The notes under the pieces are model-generated. The model saw only the letters and a list, made by a program, of their open reading frames with translations. It was not told the DNA's origin and made no database searches. Source: Marinobacterium nitratireducens (GTDB taxonomy: Bacteria > Pseudomonadota > Gammaproteobacteria > Pseudomonadales > Balneatricaceae). Taken from it: a stretch of 64,000 nt of DNA. Numbering within the stretch: position 1 is the first letter of the stretch; each line of letters starts with the position of its first letter. Location of the stretch: NCBI RefSeq assembly GCF_014645375.1, contig NZ_BMLT01000005.1, positions 186,001-250,000 of the forward strand. The letters run 5' to 3'. A program made the position numbers and the translations under genes. Positions 26,433 through 35,343 of this stretch are shown here, one piece after another.

Positions 26433-27284
26433 TCAACGTGCGCTACCGGAGAGGTCCAGTGACAGCTCGTCAATCAGCTCATACTGTTCATTGATGGCAG
26501 CGATACGTTCACTACCGGCGCTCAGATTCTGATGCAGTACCAGGTTGGCAAGAAGGTTGGTCAGGCTCATGGCGCTGCTGTAGCAATCGAACGCAGAAAG
26601 ACTGTCGAGCGGACACTCCAGCCACCAGCTGGCCTGACTGGCAATCCCACGAGCCGAACCGTCCGCCAGCAGCAGGACCGGCACACCCTGTCGGTGCAGT
26701 GATCTCAGAACCGCCGGAAATTTGTGCGGACGGCGACGGAACCCACACAGCACGACCAGATCATCCGCGTGCAGCTCCGCGAGTTCTTCCCCCAGCGACT
26801 GTCCGGGCTGAGGCGCCATCCTCACGCGCTCCCGCACCTGGGCGAGTTGCTGACGCAGATGCAGTGCCACCGGGAAGCTGTTGCGAAAGCCGATGACCAC
26901 GACCTCGCGCGCCTGTATCAGCGCCTCGACGGCATTCGTCAGCAGATCGTTGTCCAACCCTCCATAAAGCCGTTTCAGGTTGCCGATCTCCCGCTCCAGG
27001 TGCTGCTCGAGTATACCGCCGCCAAAGGCGTCCTCGTTGACGACCGGCACACCCTGCTGCCGCAGGTCGCGGAACCGCTGCCGGCCTTCGCGAAACGACC
27101 CGAACCCAAGACGCTTGAAGAGACGACTGACCGTTGCCTTGGAGACGCCGCAGTGCCGTGCCAGCTCGGTGCTGTTGTATAGCGGCAGATCTTCCGGGTG
27201 CCCCAGAATAAAATCGGCCAGCCGGCGCTCCTGCGGTGGCAACTCGCTGTATTCGTTCTGCAGGCGCTGTTCGATCTGCTCCAA
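26433..27284 (-). CDS. MurR/RpiR-family transcriptional regulator
   Basis: 283 residues. The N-terminal HTH_6 domain (about 1-77) reads LPPQERRLADFILGHPEDL ... ELARHCGVSKATVSRLFKRLGFGSFREGRQ. A SIS (sugar isomerase) ligand-binding domain spans about 125-255. It probably controls the amino-acid ABC operon directly downstream and perhaps the racemase gene. RpiR proteins next to racemase and amino-acid transporter genes are a recurrent arrangement. Ligand unknown. Confidence 0.9.
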   Translation of the reverse strand: MEQIEQRLQNEYSELPPQERRLADFILGHPEDLPLYNSTELARHCGVSKATVSRLFKRLGFGSFREGRQRFRDLRQQGVPVVNEDAFGGGILEQHLEREIGNLKRLYGGLDNDLLTNAVEALIQAREVVVIGFRNSFPVALHLRQQLAQVRERVRMAPQPGQSLGEELAELHADDLVVLCGFRRRPHKFPAVLRSLHRQGVPVLLLADGSARGIASQASWWLECPLDSLSAFDCYSSAMSLTNLLANLVLHQNLSAGSERIAAINEQYELIDELSLDLSGSAR

Positions 27285-27435
27285 TTTTCACTCCCTTGGT
27301 ATACAAATTCTTAGGATGCAGAAGTCAAGAGCAATAAACGGACCAGAGATACGGCTCACAAACAGGCAACTTTCGCACCATTAAAGACCATAAACAGAAC
27401 GATCTGCACTTATATGGTGCAACACCTCAGGCAAC

Positions 27436-27912
27436 TTACTTTGCTCCGGCCTCTGCCTGCAACTGCCCCCAAACCGGGTTGCCCCATAGTGGAACCGTCG
27501 AGAGCGAATGTTTGTGGCTGCCCTGAACCTCCTTGGTAGAGTAGCTGACGTAGAGCAGCGTGCGGTTTTCGGCATCGAATATTCGACGTACCTTGAGCGA
27601 CTTGAACAGCACGCTTTTCGAGGTACGAAACAGCACCTCGCCGCTCCTGGATTTATCAATGGAGGCAATCATCTCGGCGGTGATGGGGCCGGTCTGGCGA
27701 CAGGCGATGCCCATGTCAGACGGGTCGGCAAAATCCAGATTGGCCTCGACATGGCTGATATGGCAGGTGACACCGGGGATCTTGGGATCCTTCAGCATTT
27801 CCAGCTTGATATCCTTGGTGGTGAAGAGCCCGAGGCTGACCTCCCCCACTTCGTTATCGGAGCAGCCCGTCAGCAGTAGCGCGGCGACCAGCACCCAACG
27901 CGGTTTCGTCAT
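27436..27912 (-). CDS. creA: CreA-family lipoprotein
   Basis: 158 residues. Lipoprotein signal MTKPRWVLVAALLLTGC with Cys17 in the lipobox, followed by EVGEVSLGLFTTKDIKLEMLKDPKIPGVTCHISHVEANL and DPSDMGIACRQTGPI, clear CreA signatures. Most CreA proteins are periplasmic; here an LLTGC lipobox is present. Function in the family is unknown. The start is ATG at 27910-27912; an open frame runs further upstream but has no CreA-like sequence. It interrupts the nitrogen locus without an obvious functional link. Confidence 0.92.
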   Translation of the reverse strand: MTKPRWVLVAALLLTGCSDNEVGEVSLGLFTTKDIKLEMLKDPKIPGVTCHISHVEANLDFADPSDMGIACRQTGPITAEMIASIDKSRSGEVLFRTSKSVLFKSLKVRRIFDAENRTLLYVSYSTKEVQGSHKHSLSTVPLWGNPVWGQLQAEAGAK

Positions 27913-28171
27913 GTTTTCTACACCTGTGATAAAAGGCTCATCGAGCGCTTGCGGGAAAATCTCCAATTGTAGGATGGCTGCAGCCGCCGTGGGTTCGCTC
28001 CCGCCGTTCAGCAGGGCACCTCGAGCGGCATACCCGTCACGGATCCCCGGGTCGCCGCGAAAAAAACCGGTCAGCCACAGGAATTTCAGCATGGATTCAG
28101 TTGCCGGGTGTCTTACTGGTATCACCTGCAAATGCCTGCCTGATACATCGACAACCCTTCGGAGGTCGGCC
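27913..28171. other. Intergenic region with a degenerate REP
   Basis: The divergent gap between creA and the R/D-rich lipoprotein gene. A decayed family-1 REP (GTAGGATGGCTGCAGCCGCC) starts at about 27969. The lipoprotein gene has a ribosome-binding site (GGAGG) at about 28161-28165. Nothing else is recognisable. Confidence 0.45.
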
Positions 28172-29068
28172 ATGTCGAACAGAATCTGCCGGGGTCTGAT
28201 GCTGATGGCCGCCACGCTGCTGACCGCATGCGTCTACGATCCCTATTACGCCAGCGGCTACGTCGGTAGCGGATACAGCAGTGGCTATGTCAGCACCGTT
28301 TACGACGACTACTACTTCTACCCCGATGTCGGTGTCTATTTCAGCATCCGCTCGGGTGACTACTGGTACCGCCCGCATGATCGCTGGATCAGGGTGCACC
28401 GGCTTCCGTCACACTATCACCTGAACCACCGCCACCGCGTCAAGCTCCAGCTGGATCGAGACCGCCCCTGGCGCTACTACGATGACCATCGCAAGGGACG
28501 CTATCGCGATCGTCATTATGACCGGAACCGGGACTGGCGACGGGACCGGGACGATCGCCGCCTGCGCGACCGCGACGACCGCCACGAGCGGCGGGATCGC
28601 AGTATCCGGCACGAAAACGACCGGGATAGGGATAGAGATAGGGACTGGCAACGCGACAGGGATCGTATCCATCAGGACCTGCGCCACCGGGATCTGCATC
28701 GCAGCGACGTGCGACGCCGGGACAAAGAGCCTGACCGGAAACTGCTGCAGGACCGGCAGCGGCGGCCGGACTCACGTCGCGACGGCGGCCGGCGCGATGC
28801 GTCACGCGCCGAGCGTCACGAAAGGGAACAGCGTTCGAGGGCCCACAGGCCCGGGCCTGAAAGGACCGACGTCCTCCCACGCCGCGTCCAGGAGAGACGC
28901 AACGAGGAGCCCAGAAAGAGAAAGGACAACGCCGAACGGGCGCGACAACGCCACGACCAGCGACAGCAGCGCCCGGAACGCTCAGACCGGCGCGACAGGG
29001 CCGACGGGGAAGGCCGGCCGATCAGGCGGAGCGACAGGCCGGACCGGAACGAGCCCCGGCAACGCTGA
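28172..29068 (+). CDS. Lipoprotein with Tyr-rich N-terminus and extreme Arg/Asp-rich tail
   Basis: 298 residues. Lipobox signal MSNRICRGLMLMAATLLTAC (Cys20). Residues about 21-110 resemble an uncharacterised envelope family: YYFYPDVGVYFSIRSGDYWYRPHDRWIRVHRLP, then HYHLNHRHRVKLQLDRDRPW. From about 110 to the end the chain is mostly Arg, Asp, His, Glu and Gln in RD-type repeats with no fold-like pattern, probably disordered and strongly charged. The 3' end overlaps the convergent racemase gene by 47 bases. Function unknown. Confidence 0.75.
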   Translation: MSNRICRGLMLMAATLLTACVYDPYYASGYVGSGYSSGYVSTVYDDYYFYPDVGVYFSIRSGDYWYRPHDRWIRVHRLPSHYHLNHRHRVKLQLDRDRPWRYYDDHRKGRYRDRHYDRNRDWRRDRDDRRLRDRDDRHERRDRSIRHENDRDRDRDRDWQRDRDRIHQDLRHRDLHRSDVRRRDKEPDRKLLQDRQRRPDSRRDGGRRDASRAERHEREQRSRAHRPGPERTDVLPRRVQERRNEEPRKRKDNAERARQRHDQRQQRPERSDRRDRADGEGRPIRRSDRPDRNEPRQR

Positions 29069-29750
29069 GCAACGGAGACTCCAGTCCGACCTGCTGCATC
29101 AGCTGCAGCGTTTCGACCAGTTCTAGCGTGGCGCTGAAAGCATCGATGACCGGCACTTCGACGCCGTCCTGCACCGCCTCTCCGAGGCCTGCGAATACCG
29201 CTCCGCCAAGCAGCACGGCACCGGGATCGACATCTTCGATGAGCTGCGCCACGGGTTCGCGCAGCCACGCCGCCAGCCGCTGCGGTTCTGCCACCGGATC
29301 GAACGCCAGCTGCGGCAATGCCTGAATACCGACGCAGCCCGACAACAGGCCACGGCGCTTCAGCTCGAGCTGCAGCATCGACGGCCAGCGGCCGCCGACC
29401 GTCACGATCGCATAGCGGTCGGTCAGTTGCCGCGCGGCATTCACGCCGCCTTCGACCAGGTCGATAAGCGGAAACGGCGACCGGGCGCGCAGGCCGTCGA
29501 AATCCGGCAACCCGAAAGTCCCGAGAATACCGATTTCCACCGCACCCTGCGCCTTGCTCAGCATCGCGCGCACCGCAGTGCAGGCCTGGACGCACTGCTC
29601 CGGCGTGCGGATGGAGAGAGCCCCGGTTTCGGCGCTGATACCGCGCACCCGGAACTCGTCGCCGAAATGCGCAGATGCCAGCTGCACCATGCGCCCGGTC
29701 ATCCTGGTGTCGGTATTGCCGTTGAGAATGAGATAATCGGTCTCGGACAT
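29022..29750 (-). CDS. Asp/Glu/hydantoin racemase-family protein
   Basis: 242 residues of the Asp/Glu/hydantoin racemase superfamily: MSETDYLILNGNTDTRMTGRM at the N-terminus, GTFGLPDFDGLR in the middle, YAIVTVGGRW and GAVLLGGAVFAGLG. Known enzymes use two catalytic cysteines; in this sequence the usual Cys positions after the first strand (N-x-N-T-D/S) and around GGAxF are not Cys (the second reads GGAVFAG). A decayed or altered chemistry is therefore possible. It sits between ureD and the RpiR/ABC genes in the nitrogen locus. The exact substrate cannot be stated. Confidence 0.78.
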   Translation of the reverse strand: MSETDYLILNGNTDTRMTGRMVQLASAHFGDEFRVRGISAETGALSIRTPEQCVQACTAVRAMLSKAQGAVEIGILGTFGLPDFDGLRARSPFPLIDLVEGGVNAARQLTDRYAIVTVGGRWPSMLQLELKRRGLLSGCVGIQALPQLAFDPVAEPQRLAAWLREPVAQLIEDVDPGAVLLGGAVFAGLGEAVQDGVEVPVIDAFSATLELVETLQLMQQVGLESPLLSVAGARSGPACRSA

Positions 29751-29834
29751 TGCAAGCGCTCCAGCGCCGTTTCATTGAGCAACCCAGTCTAGACGAAAGT
29801 CGTAACAAGTCTATGACTTTGATCAATCCCGCTG

Positions 29835-30671
29835 TCAGGTCGCCCAGATCCGCGGCGGACAGGGTGCAAGCCCCAGCAACCGCTGTCGCAACAGCTCCCA
29901 GACCGGAATCAGCGTGGCCTGCAGACATTCGGTGTTCTGCCCCAGCATGCGCACCGCCAGCACGCCGTCGACCAGGGTCGCCCCAACCGGCAGAGCCGCG
30001 AAGCGCTCTTCGATCAGCGCCTGCACCGCATCGAGTTCCGCCTGGCCGGCCGGCGCCGCGCAGAGGCTTGCCGCCATCGCGTGGCCGCGCATGCCGGCCG
30101 CGGCGCTGAACTGGTCGTCGCCGCTGACCTGCAGCTGGTCGATCAGCACGCGACGCCCGTCGAGCCAGAACTCGGCACGGCTGTCGAGCGTACCGGTATC
30201 GAAACGCTCGCCATTGGCCGGACGCCCGAGGCAGTGCAGTTCCCAGCCGATGAAACGCCCACCCTCGGCAATATCGACACGGCTGCGCAGCCGGCTGCGG
30301 GCCGCGGGAAAATAGATGTTTTCCTGCGGCAGCCATTCCAGCGAGGCACCGGCCTCGACCCTCAGATGCTGGGTCTGCAATGCCGAAAGGCCCGCCGAAC
30401 GGTAGAATTTGGTCGCGCCCGGCGTGGTGATAAGCGCCTGGGCGCCGCTGGCGACGTGCACGTCGATTTCCAGCTCATCGCCGCCGACCACGCCGCCAGG
30501 CGGGTGCAGCAGATAGCAGTGGCAAACGCCATACTCCGGATAGAAAGGTCTCTGCACCGCCAGAGGACCGCGCTGGCGGCGGTGTTTGAGGCGGGTTTTA
30601 TCGAACCGGGCCTCGAAGCCCAGCTCCAGCCGCGCCTGCCAGCCGCGGGTTTCGGGTACTGCCATGTCCAT
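29835..30671 (-). CDS. ureD: Urease accessory protein UreD (UreH)
   Basis: 278 residues. Scaffold that binds apo-urease and receives UreF/UreG. Family signatures are GFEARFDKTRLKHRRQRGPLAVQRPFYPEYGVCHCYLLHPPGGVVGGD, then ALITTPGATKFYRS and LEWLPQENIYFPAA. The start is ATG at 30669-30671 or two codons in (MAVPETRG). It lies at the end of the urt operon, about 6.7 kb from ureABC, rather than directly before ureA as in most relatives. Confidence 0.96.
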   Translation of the reverse strand: MDMAVPETRGWQARLELGFEARFDKTRLKHRRQRGPLAVQRPFYPEYGVCHCYLLHPPGGVVGGDELEIDVHVASGAQALITTPGATKFYRSAGLSALQTQHLRVEAGASLEWLPQENIYFPAARSRLRSRVDIAEGGRFIGWELHCLGRPANGERFDTGTLDSRAEFWLDGRRVLIDQLQVSGDDQFSAAAGMRGHAMAASLCAAPAGQAELDAVQALIEERFAALPVGATLVDGVLAVRMLGQNTECLQATLIPVWELLRQRLLGLAPCPPRIWAT

Positions 30672-30690
30672 TAGTCGGTTCCCAAAGCGA

Positions 30691-30824
30691 TGTTGGGTTA
30701 CGGCGCTACGCGCCTAGACCCAACCTACATAAGAAGCGAAAAGCACGTAGGAGCTCACTCCGTGAGCGAACCCCACCGGGACGGAGGCCGCCACGTCCAT
30801 TCGCCCGGGGACCGGGCTCCTACA
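30691..30824. repeat. REP family 1-like and family 3 elements between urtE and ureD
   Basis: A GTTGGGT...ACCCAAC-type element lies at 30691-30728, then a family-3 pair from GTAGGAGCTCACTCCGTGAG (30747) to GGGCTCCTAC (30824). They fill the 158-base gap inside the urt-ureD transcription unit. Confidence 0.82.
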
Positions 30825-30829
30825 ACGGT

Positions 30830-31525
30830 TTAAACGGTAAGATACTGCCGGATCAGACCGTCGTCGAGCTGATCCATGGCGCCGTTGGCGACGCTGCGGC
30901 CGCGGTCGAGGATGCAGAAGCGGTCGGCGACCTTACGCGCGAATGGCAGCTTTTGCTCCACCAGCAGCACTGTAAGACCGATCTCGCGGTTCAGATGGCG
31001 GATGATATCGCCGATCTCCTGCACCACGTTGGGCTGAATGCCTTCGGTGGGCTCGTCGAGGATCAGCAGTTTTGGATCCACCACCAGGGCGCGGCCGATC
31101 GCCAGTTGCTGCTGCTGACCGCCGGACAGGTCGCCGCCGCGCCGGCCCAGCATCTGCCTGAGCACCGGGAACAGTTCGAAAATGTAGTCCGGAATCTTGC
31201 GGTCGCCGCGCTTTCGCACCGGCAGGCCGATCTGCAGATTCTCCTCCACCGTCAGCAACGGGAAGATCTGTCGTCCCTGGGGTACGTAGCCGATGCCGAG
31301 GCGCGGCCGCTGCTCCACCGACCGGCTCAGCAGGTCGCCGCCGGCGAGACGGATATCGCCGCTGCGTACCGGCTGGTGCCCCATGATGCACTGCAGCAGG
31401 GTGGTCTTGCCGACGCCATTGCGTCCCATCAGCACCGTGCACTGCCCTTCCGGCACCTCGAGGTCGACATCCCAGAGGGTGTGACTCTCGCCGTAGAACT
31501 GGTTCAGTTGCTCGATCTTCAGCAT
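30830..31525 (-). CDS. urtE: Urea ABC transporter ATP-binding protein UrtE
   Basis: 231-residue LivF-type ATPase. Walker A GRNGVGKTTLL, signature LSGGQQQQLAIGRAL, Walker B LLILDEPTEGIQPNVV, H-loop LLVEQ. N-terminal LNQFYGESHTLWDVDLEVPEG is UrtE-like. It works with UrtA-D for high-affinity urea uptake. It starts 1 base after the urtD stop. Confidence 0.95.
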   Translation of the reverse strand: MLKIEQLNQFYGESHTLWDVDLEVPEGQCTVLMGRNGVGKTTLLQCIMGHQPVRSGDIRLAGGDLLSRSVEQRPRLGIGYVPQGRQIFPLLTVEENLQIGLPVRKRGDRKIPDYIFELFPVLRQMLGRRGGDLSGGQQQQLAIGRALVVDPKLLILDEPTEGIQPNVVQEIGDIIRHLNREIGLTVLLVEQKLPFARKVADRFCILDRGRSVANGAMDQLDDGLIRQYLTV

Positions 31526-31526
31526 C

Positions 31527-32366
31527 CTATTCCCCCAGGTACACTTCGACGACCTTTTGATTGTTCTGGACTTCGTCCATGGTGCCCTCCGCCAGCACCG
31601 AGCCCTGGTGCAGCACCGTCACGGTGCGCCCACCGGCGGCCAGATTGCGCACGAAGTCCATATCGTGCTCCACCACCACCACCGAATGCTGCCCGGCGAG
31701 CGACGTCAGCAGCTCGGCGGTACGATCCATTTCCTGGTGGGTCATGCCGGCAACCGGCTCGTCCACCAGCAACAGACGCGGGCGCTGCATCATCAGCATG
31801 CCGATCTCGAGCCACTGCTTCTGCCCGTGGGACAGGCTGCCGGCGTGCAGCAGACGCTGATCGGCCAGGCCGATCATTTCCAGCACCTGGTCGAGGTGAT
31901 CGCGCTGCTCGCCGCTGAGCCGCGAGCTCAGGATGGTCCAGAGGGTGCGATCATCCTCCATCGCCAGCTCGAGGTTTTCCGCCACGCTGAGGAACTCGAA
32001 CACCGTGGGCTTCTGGAATTTACGGCCGATGCCGGCCTGCGCGATCGCCGGCTCATCCATATCCAGCAGGTTGATGGTCTGGCCGAACCAGGCCGAGCCG
32101 GTATCCGGCCGGGTCTTGCCGGTGATGATATCCATCATCGTGGTCTTGCCCGCGCCGTTGGGACCGATGATGCAGCGCAGCTCACCGTCGTTGATGTAGA
32201 GATTGAGGTCGTTGATGGCCTTGAAGCCGTCGAAACTGACCGATATGCCTTCCAGGTAAAGCAGCACCTGATGGCTGACGTCGATATCGTGCGGTCGTGC
32301 CCGCTGCATGAACGGATAGACATGGTCACGATCGAGAATCTGTTCGAACACGCTGGCAACGGTCAT
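31527..32366 (-). CDS. urtD: Urea ABC transporter ATP-binding protein UrtD
   Basis: 279-residue LivG-type ATPase. Walker A GPNGAGKTTMMD, ITGKTRPDTGSAWFGQTINL, signature LSHGQKQWLEIGMLMMQRP (the LSHGQKQ form typical of UrtD), Walker B LLLVDEPVAGMT. A ~35-residue N-terminal extension precedes the ABC domain. It overlaps urtC by 4 bases. Confidence 0.95.
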   Translation of the reverse strand: MTVASVFEQILDRDHVYPFMQRARPHDIDVSHQVLLYLEGISVSFDGFKAINDLNLYINDGELRCIIGPNGAGKTTMMDIITGKTRPDTGSAWFGQTINLLDMDEPAIAQAGIGRKFQKPTVFEFLSVAENLELAMEDDRTLWTILSSRLSGEQRDHLDQVLEMIGLADQRLLHAGSLSHGQKQWLEIGMLMMQRPRLLLVDEPVAGMTHQEMDRTAELLTSLAGQHSVVVVEHDMDFVRNLAAGGRTVTVLHQGSVLAEGTMDEVQNNQKVVEVYLGE

Positions 32367-33445
32367 GCACTGGCCTCCCGGCGTCGCAACAGCCCGGTGA
32401 TGCCGCGCGGCAGCAGCAGCGTCACCACTACGAAGAGTCCGCCGAGGGCGAACAGCCAGATTTCCGGCAGCTCGGCGGTGAAGTAGGTTTTGGCGTAGTT
32501 GATCACCAGAGCCCCGACCACTGCGCCGTACAGCGTCGCACGACCACCGACGGCCACCCAGACCACGACTTCGATGGAGTTGAGCGGCGAGAACTCGTTG
32601 GGGTTGATAATGCCGACCTGGGGCACGTAAAGCGCGCCGGCAACACCCGCCAACATCGCCGAGACGGTAAAGACACCGAGCTTGACGTTCTCGACGCGAT
32701 AGCCGAGGAAACGCGCCCGCGACTCGGCATCGCGCACCGCAACGCAGACACGGCCGAGCCGGCCGGCCATCAGGTAGCGGCAGAGCAGATAACCCAGCAG
32801 CAGCGCCAGTGCCGAGGCGATGAAGAGCCCGAGACGCGTGCTGTCGGCCTGAAGGTCGAAGCCGAGGATATCCTTGAAATCGGTCAGGCCGTTATTGCCG
32901 CCGAACCCCATCTCGTTGCGATAAAACGCCAGCATCAGCGCGTAGGTCAGCGCCTGGGTGATGATCGACAGGTAGACGCCGGAGACACGGGAACGAAACG
33001 CCAACGCGCCGAACACGAAGGCCAGCAGCCCCGGTATCAGCAGCACCATCAGCGCGGCGAACCAGAACTCGTCGAAGCCGTACCAGAACCAGGGCAGCTC
33101 GTCCCAGTTCAGGAACACCATGAAGTCCGGCAGCAGCGGGTTGCCGTACACGCCGCGATCGCCGATCTGGCGCATCAGATACATCCCCATGGCGTAGCCG
33201 CCCAGGGCGAAGAAGGCGGCGTGGCCCAGCGTCAGTATCCCCAAATAGCCCCAGACCAGGTCGACGGCCACCGCCAGCAGCGCCAGCGTCAGGTATTTGC
33301 CCATCAGCGTGACGGTGTAGGTCGGCACGTGCAGCGCGTGCCCGGGTGGCAGCTGATTCAGCAAGGGTACCGCGATCATCAGCACCAGCAGCACGCCGAT
33401 CAGCACCTGGCCGCCGCGGTCATTCCTGAGCGCTTGCATCAACAT
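32363..33445 (-). CDS. urtC: Urea ABC transporter permease UrtC
   Basis: 360-residue LivM-type inner-membrane permease with about ten TM helices. Signature stretches: GYLGILTLGHAAFFALGGYAMGMYLM, RSRVSGVYLSIITQALTYALMLAFYRNEMGFGGNNGLTDFKDILGF and GVAGALYVPQVGIINPNEFSPLNSIEVVVWVAVGGRATLYGA, all typical of UrtC. It overlaps urtD by 4 bases. Confidence 0.95.
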   Translation of the reverse strand: MLMQALRNDRGGQVLIGVLLVLMIAVPLLNQLPPGHALHVPTYTVTLMGKYLTLALLAVAVDLVWGYLGILTLGHAAFFALGGYAMGMYLMRQIGDRGVYGNPLLPDFMVFLNWDELPWFWYGFDEFWFAALMVLLIPGLLAFVFGALAFRSRVSGVYLSIITQALTYALMLAFYRNEMGFGGNNGLTDFKDILGFDLQADSTRLGLFIASALALLLGYLLCRYLMAGRLGRVCVAVRDAESRARFLGYRVENVKLGVFTVSAMLAGVAGALYVPQVGIINPNEFSPLNSIEVVVWVAVGGRATLYGAVVGALVINYAKTYFTAELPEIWLFALGGLFVVVTLLLPRGITGLLRRREASA

Positions 33446-33448
33446 GGT

Positions 33449-33583
33449 TCAGCCCTCCGCCGCACGGTCACCATGACAGTGAATGAATCCGTGCGCTTGC
33501 GTGCCACCGCGCGGGTCTGCGGACCGCTGCCGGGTCGCCTGCATACATTCCTTTCCGACATCGCTCAGCCCTCCGCCGCACGG
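33449..33583. repeat. 19-bp direct repeat bracketing a 97-base insertion between urtC and urtB
   Basis: TCAGCCCTCCGCCGCACGG occurs at 33449-33467 and again at 33565-33583, where it encodes the last codons and stop of urtB. The 97 bases between have no recognised feature. It looks like a slipped duplication, or an insertion that duplicated its target. Confidence 0.8.
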
Positions 33584-35190
33584 CCACGCTGCGGAAAGAG
33601 TCCGCGCGGGCGCTTCTGGATAAACAGAATGATGAACACCAGCACCAGGATCTTGGCCAGTACCGCGCCCGCCCAGGGCTCGAGTACCTTGTTGGCAACA
33701 CCCAGACTGAGACCTGCAACCAGGGTTCCCCAGAGATTGCCGACGCCTCCGAACACCACCACCATGAAGGAGTCGATGATGTAGGCCTGGCCGAGGTTGG
33801 GCCCGACGTTGGTCAGCTGCGACAGCGCCACGCCGGCGACACCGGCAACCCCGGAGCCGAGACCGAAGGTCAGCGCATCGACCCATTTCGAACGCACGCC
33901 CATGGCCCGTGCCATGGCCCTGTTCTGCGACACCGCCCTCACCTGAAGGCCCAGCGGGGTTCGCTTGAGCACCATCACCAGTGCAGCGAACACCAGCAGG
34001 CAGAACAGGATGATGTACAGGCGACTCAGGGTGAGCGAAAACACCGGATTGATCTCGACCAGGCCGCTCATCCAGTCCGGCGTCTCCACCGAGCGGTTCA
34101 GCGGCGAAAAGATCGAGCGTACCGCCTGCTGCAGTACCAGACTGATGCCGAAGGTGGCCAGCAGGGTTTCCAGCGGCCGGCCGTAGAGAAAGCGGATCAC
34201 GCCGCGCTCGATGGCAATGCCGACCAGTCCCGAGACCACGAAGGCCGCGGGAATCGCCACCAGTATGGAGGCGCCGATATGATTCGGCATCAGCTGCTGA
34301 ATGACGTAGGTGGTATAGGCGCCGAGCATGATCAGCTCGCCGTGCGCCATGTTGATAACGCCCATGACGCCGAAGGTGATCGCCAGTCCGATACCGGCCA
34401 GCACCAGCACCGACCCCAGACTGATGCCGAAATACAGCGTCTCGAGCATGCCGTAATAGCGGATTTTCTCATCGATGCCGTTCAGCGCCAGCTGCGCCTG
34501 CCGCTTGACCTGGTCGCCGGCATCGCTCTCGAGCAGCGCCGTCAGGGCGTTGCGCACCGGCGGCTCGAGTGAGCCGTCAAGGCGCTCGATGGCCTGCAGA
34601 CGGGCCGCCTCGTCACCGGTCTCCAGATCCTGAATCGCCAGCGCCTGCGCCATCAGCTCTCGCACTTCGGTCACCGGCTCGTCGCCGATACGGTTGCGCA
34701 GCACGGCGACGGTATCCGGATCCAGCGCACCGAGCAGCTCGCGCACCGCCGCAGCGCGACGCTCTGGGTCCTCGGCCTTGAGGCCCAGCTCCGCCAGCGC
34801 CTGACTTATCTGGCCACGCATCAGGTTGTTCAGCGTGACCTTTCTGAAATCGCGTTTCTTCTCGATGATGACAGCACTGCCATCCAGAAGATCCAGCGCC
34901 TCGGCGCCGGTATCGGCCGACCGTACGATGAACAGCCGGTCGTCGTCCTTGCGGTAATAGAGTTCGCCATCCTTCAGCAGGTGCAGGATTTCCTCGGTCC
35001 GCGGATGCTCCTGCTCCACCAGTAAGGCCACGCCACGGGCGCGCTGATCGAACTTCTGCACCAGCAGCGCGCTGACCTGCGCCAGGGTCTCATCCTCGGC
35101 CGCACGGGCCTGCAGCGACAGTCCCAGCAGCAGCGCAATCAGCATCCAGAGTGCGAAAAATGGCAACGGTCTGACCAGGGGCTTCGACAT
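33565..35190 (-). CDS. urtB: Urea ABC transporter permease UrtB
   Basis: 541 residues. After a signal peptide (MSKPLVRPLPFFALWMLIAL...), a ~220-residue periplasmic N-terminal region with HEAT-like helices (AVRELLGALDPDTVAVLRNRIGDEPVTEVREL) is followed by the LivH-type permease domain: GISLGSVLVLAGIGLAITFGVMGVINMAHGELIMLGAYTTY and GLQVRAVSQNRAMARAMGVRSKWVDALTFGLGSGVAGVAGVALSQ. The long extension is normal for UrtB of gammaproteobacteria. The start is ATG at 35188-35190. Confidence 0.95.
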   Translation of the reverse strand: MSKPLVRPLPFFALWMLIALLLGLSLQARAAEDETLAQVSALLVQKFDQRARGVALLVEQEHPRTEEILHLLKDGELYYRKDDDRLFIVRSADTGAEALDLLDGSAVIIEKKRDFRKVTLNNLMRGQISQALAELGLKAEDPERRAAAVRELLGALDPDTVAVLRNRIGDEPVTEVRELMAQALAIQDLETGDEAARLQAIERLDGSLEPPVRNALTALLESDAGDQVKRQAQLALNGIDEKIRYYGMLETLYFGISLGSVLVLAGIGLAITFGVMGVINMAHGELIMLGAYTTYVIQQLMPNHIGASILVAIPAAFVVSGLVGIAIERGVIRFLYGRPLETLLATFGISLVLQQAVRSIFSPLNRSVETPDWMSGLVEINPVFSLTLSRLYIILFCLLVFAALVMVLKRTPLGLQVRAVSQNRAMARAMGVRSKWVDALTFGLGSGVAGVAGVALSQLTNVGPNLGQAYIIDSFMVVVFGGVGNLWGTLVAGLSLGVANKVLEPWAGAVLAKILVLVFIILFIQKRPRGLFPQRGRAAEG

Positions 35191-35288
35191 TCCGTTCTCC
35201 CAACAGTTGATGTGGTCGGAGCGGCCTGCGTCGGTCTCCGATCGGGTCGGGCGCCGGCCGACATCCCTGCCGGTACGGCGCCAATACA

Positions 35289-35343
35289 GACAGGCTGCTA
35301 GCCCGCTCATCCGGCTCAGTGGATCAGTGGATCAGTGGATCAG
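35289..35343. repeat. Foldback-element remnant and 8-bp tandem repeat between urtA and urtB
   Basis: ACAGGCTGCTAG at 35289-35300 equals the outer end of the foldback element at 17342-17629. It is followed by CAGTGGAT x3 (35317-35340) plus CAG, abutting the urtA stop (TCA, 35340-35342), so this repeat also touches a stop codon. Confidence 0.6.
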
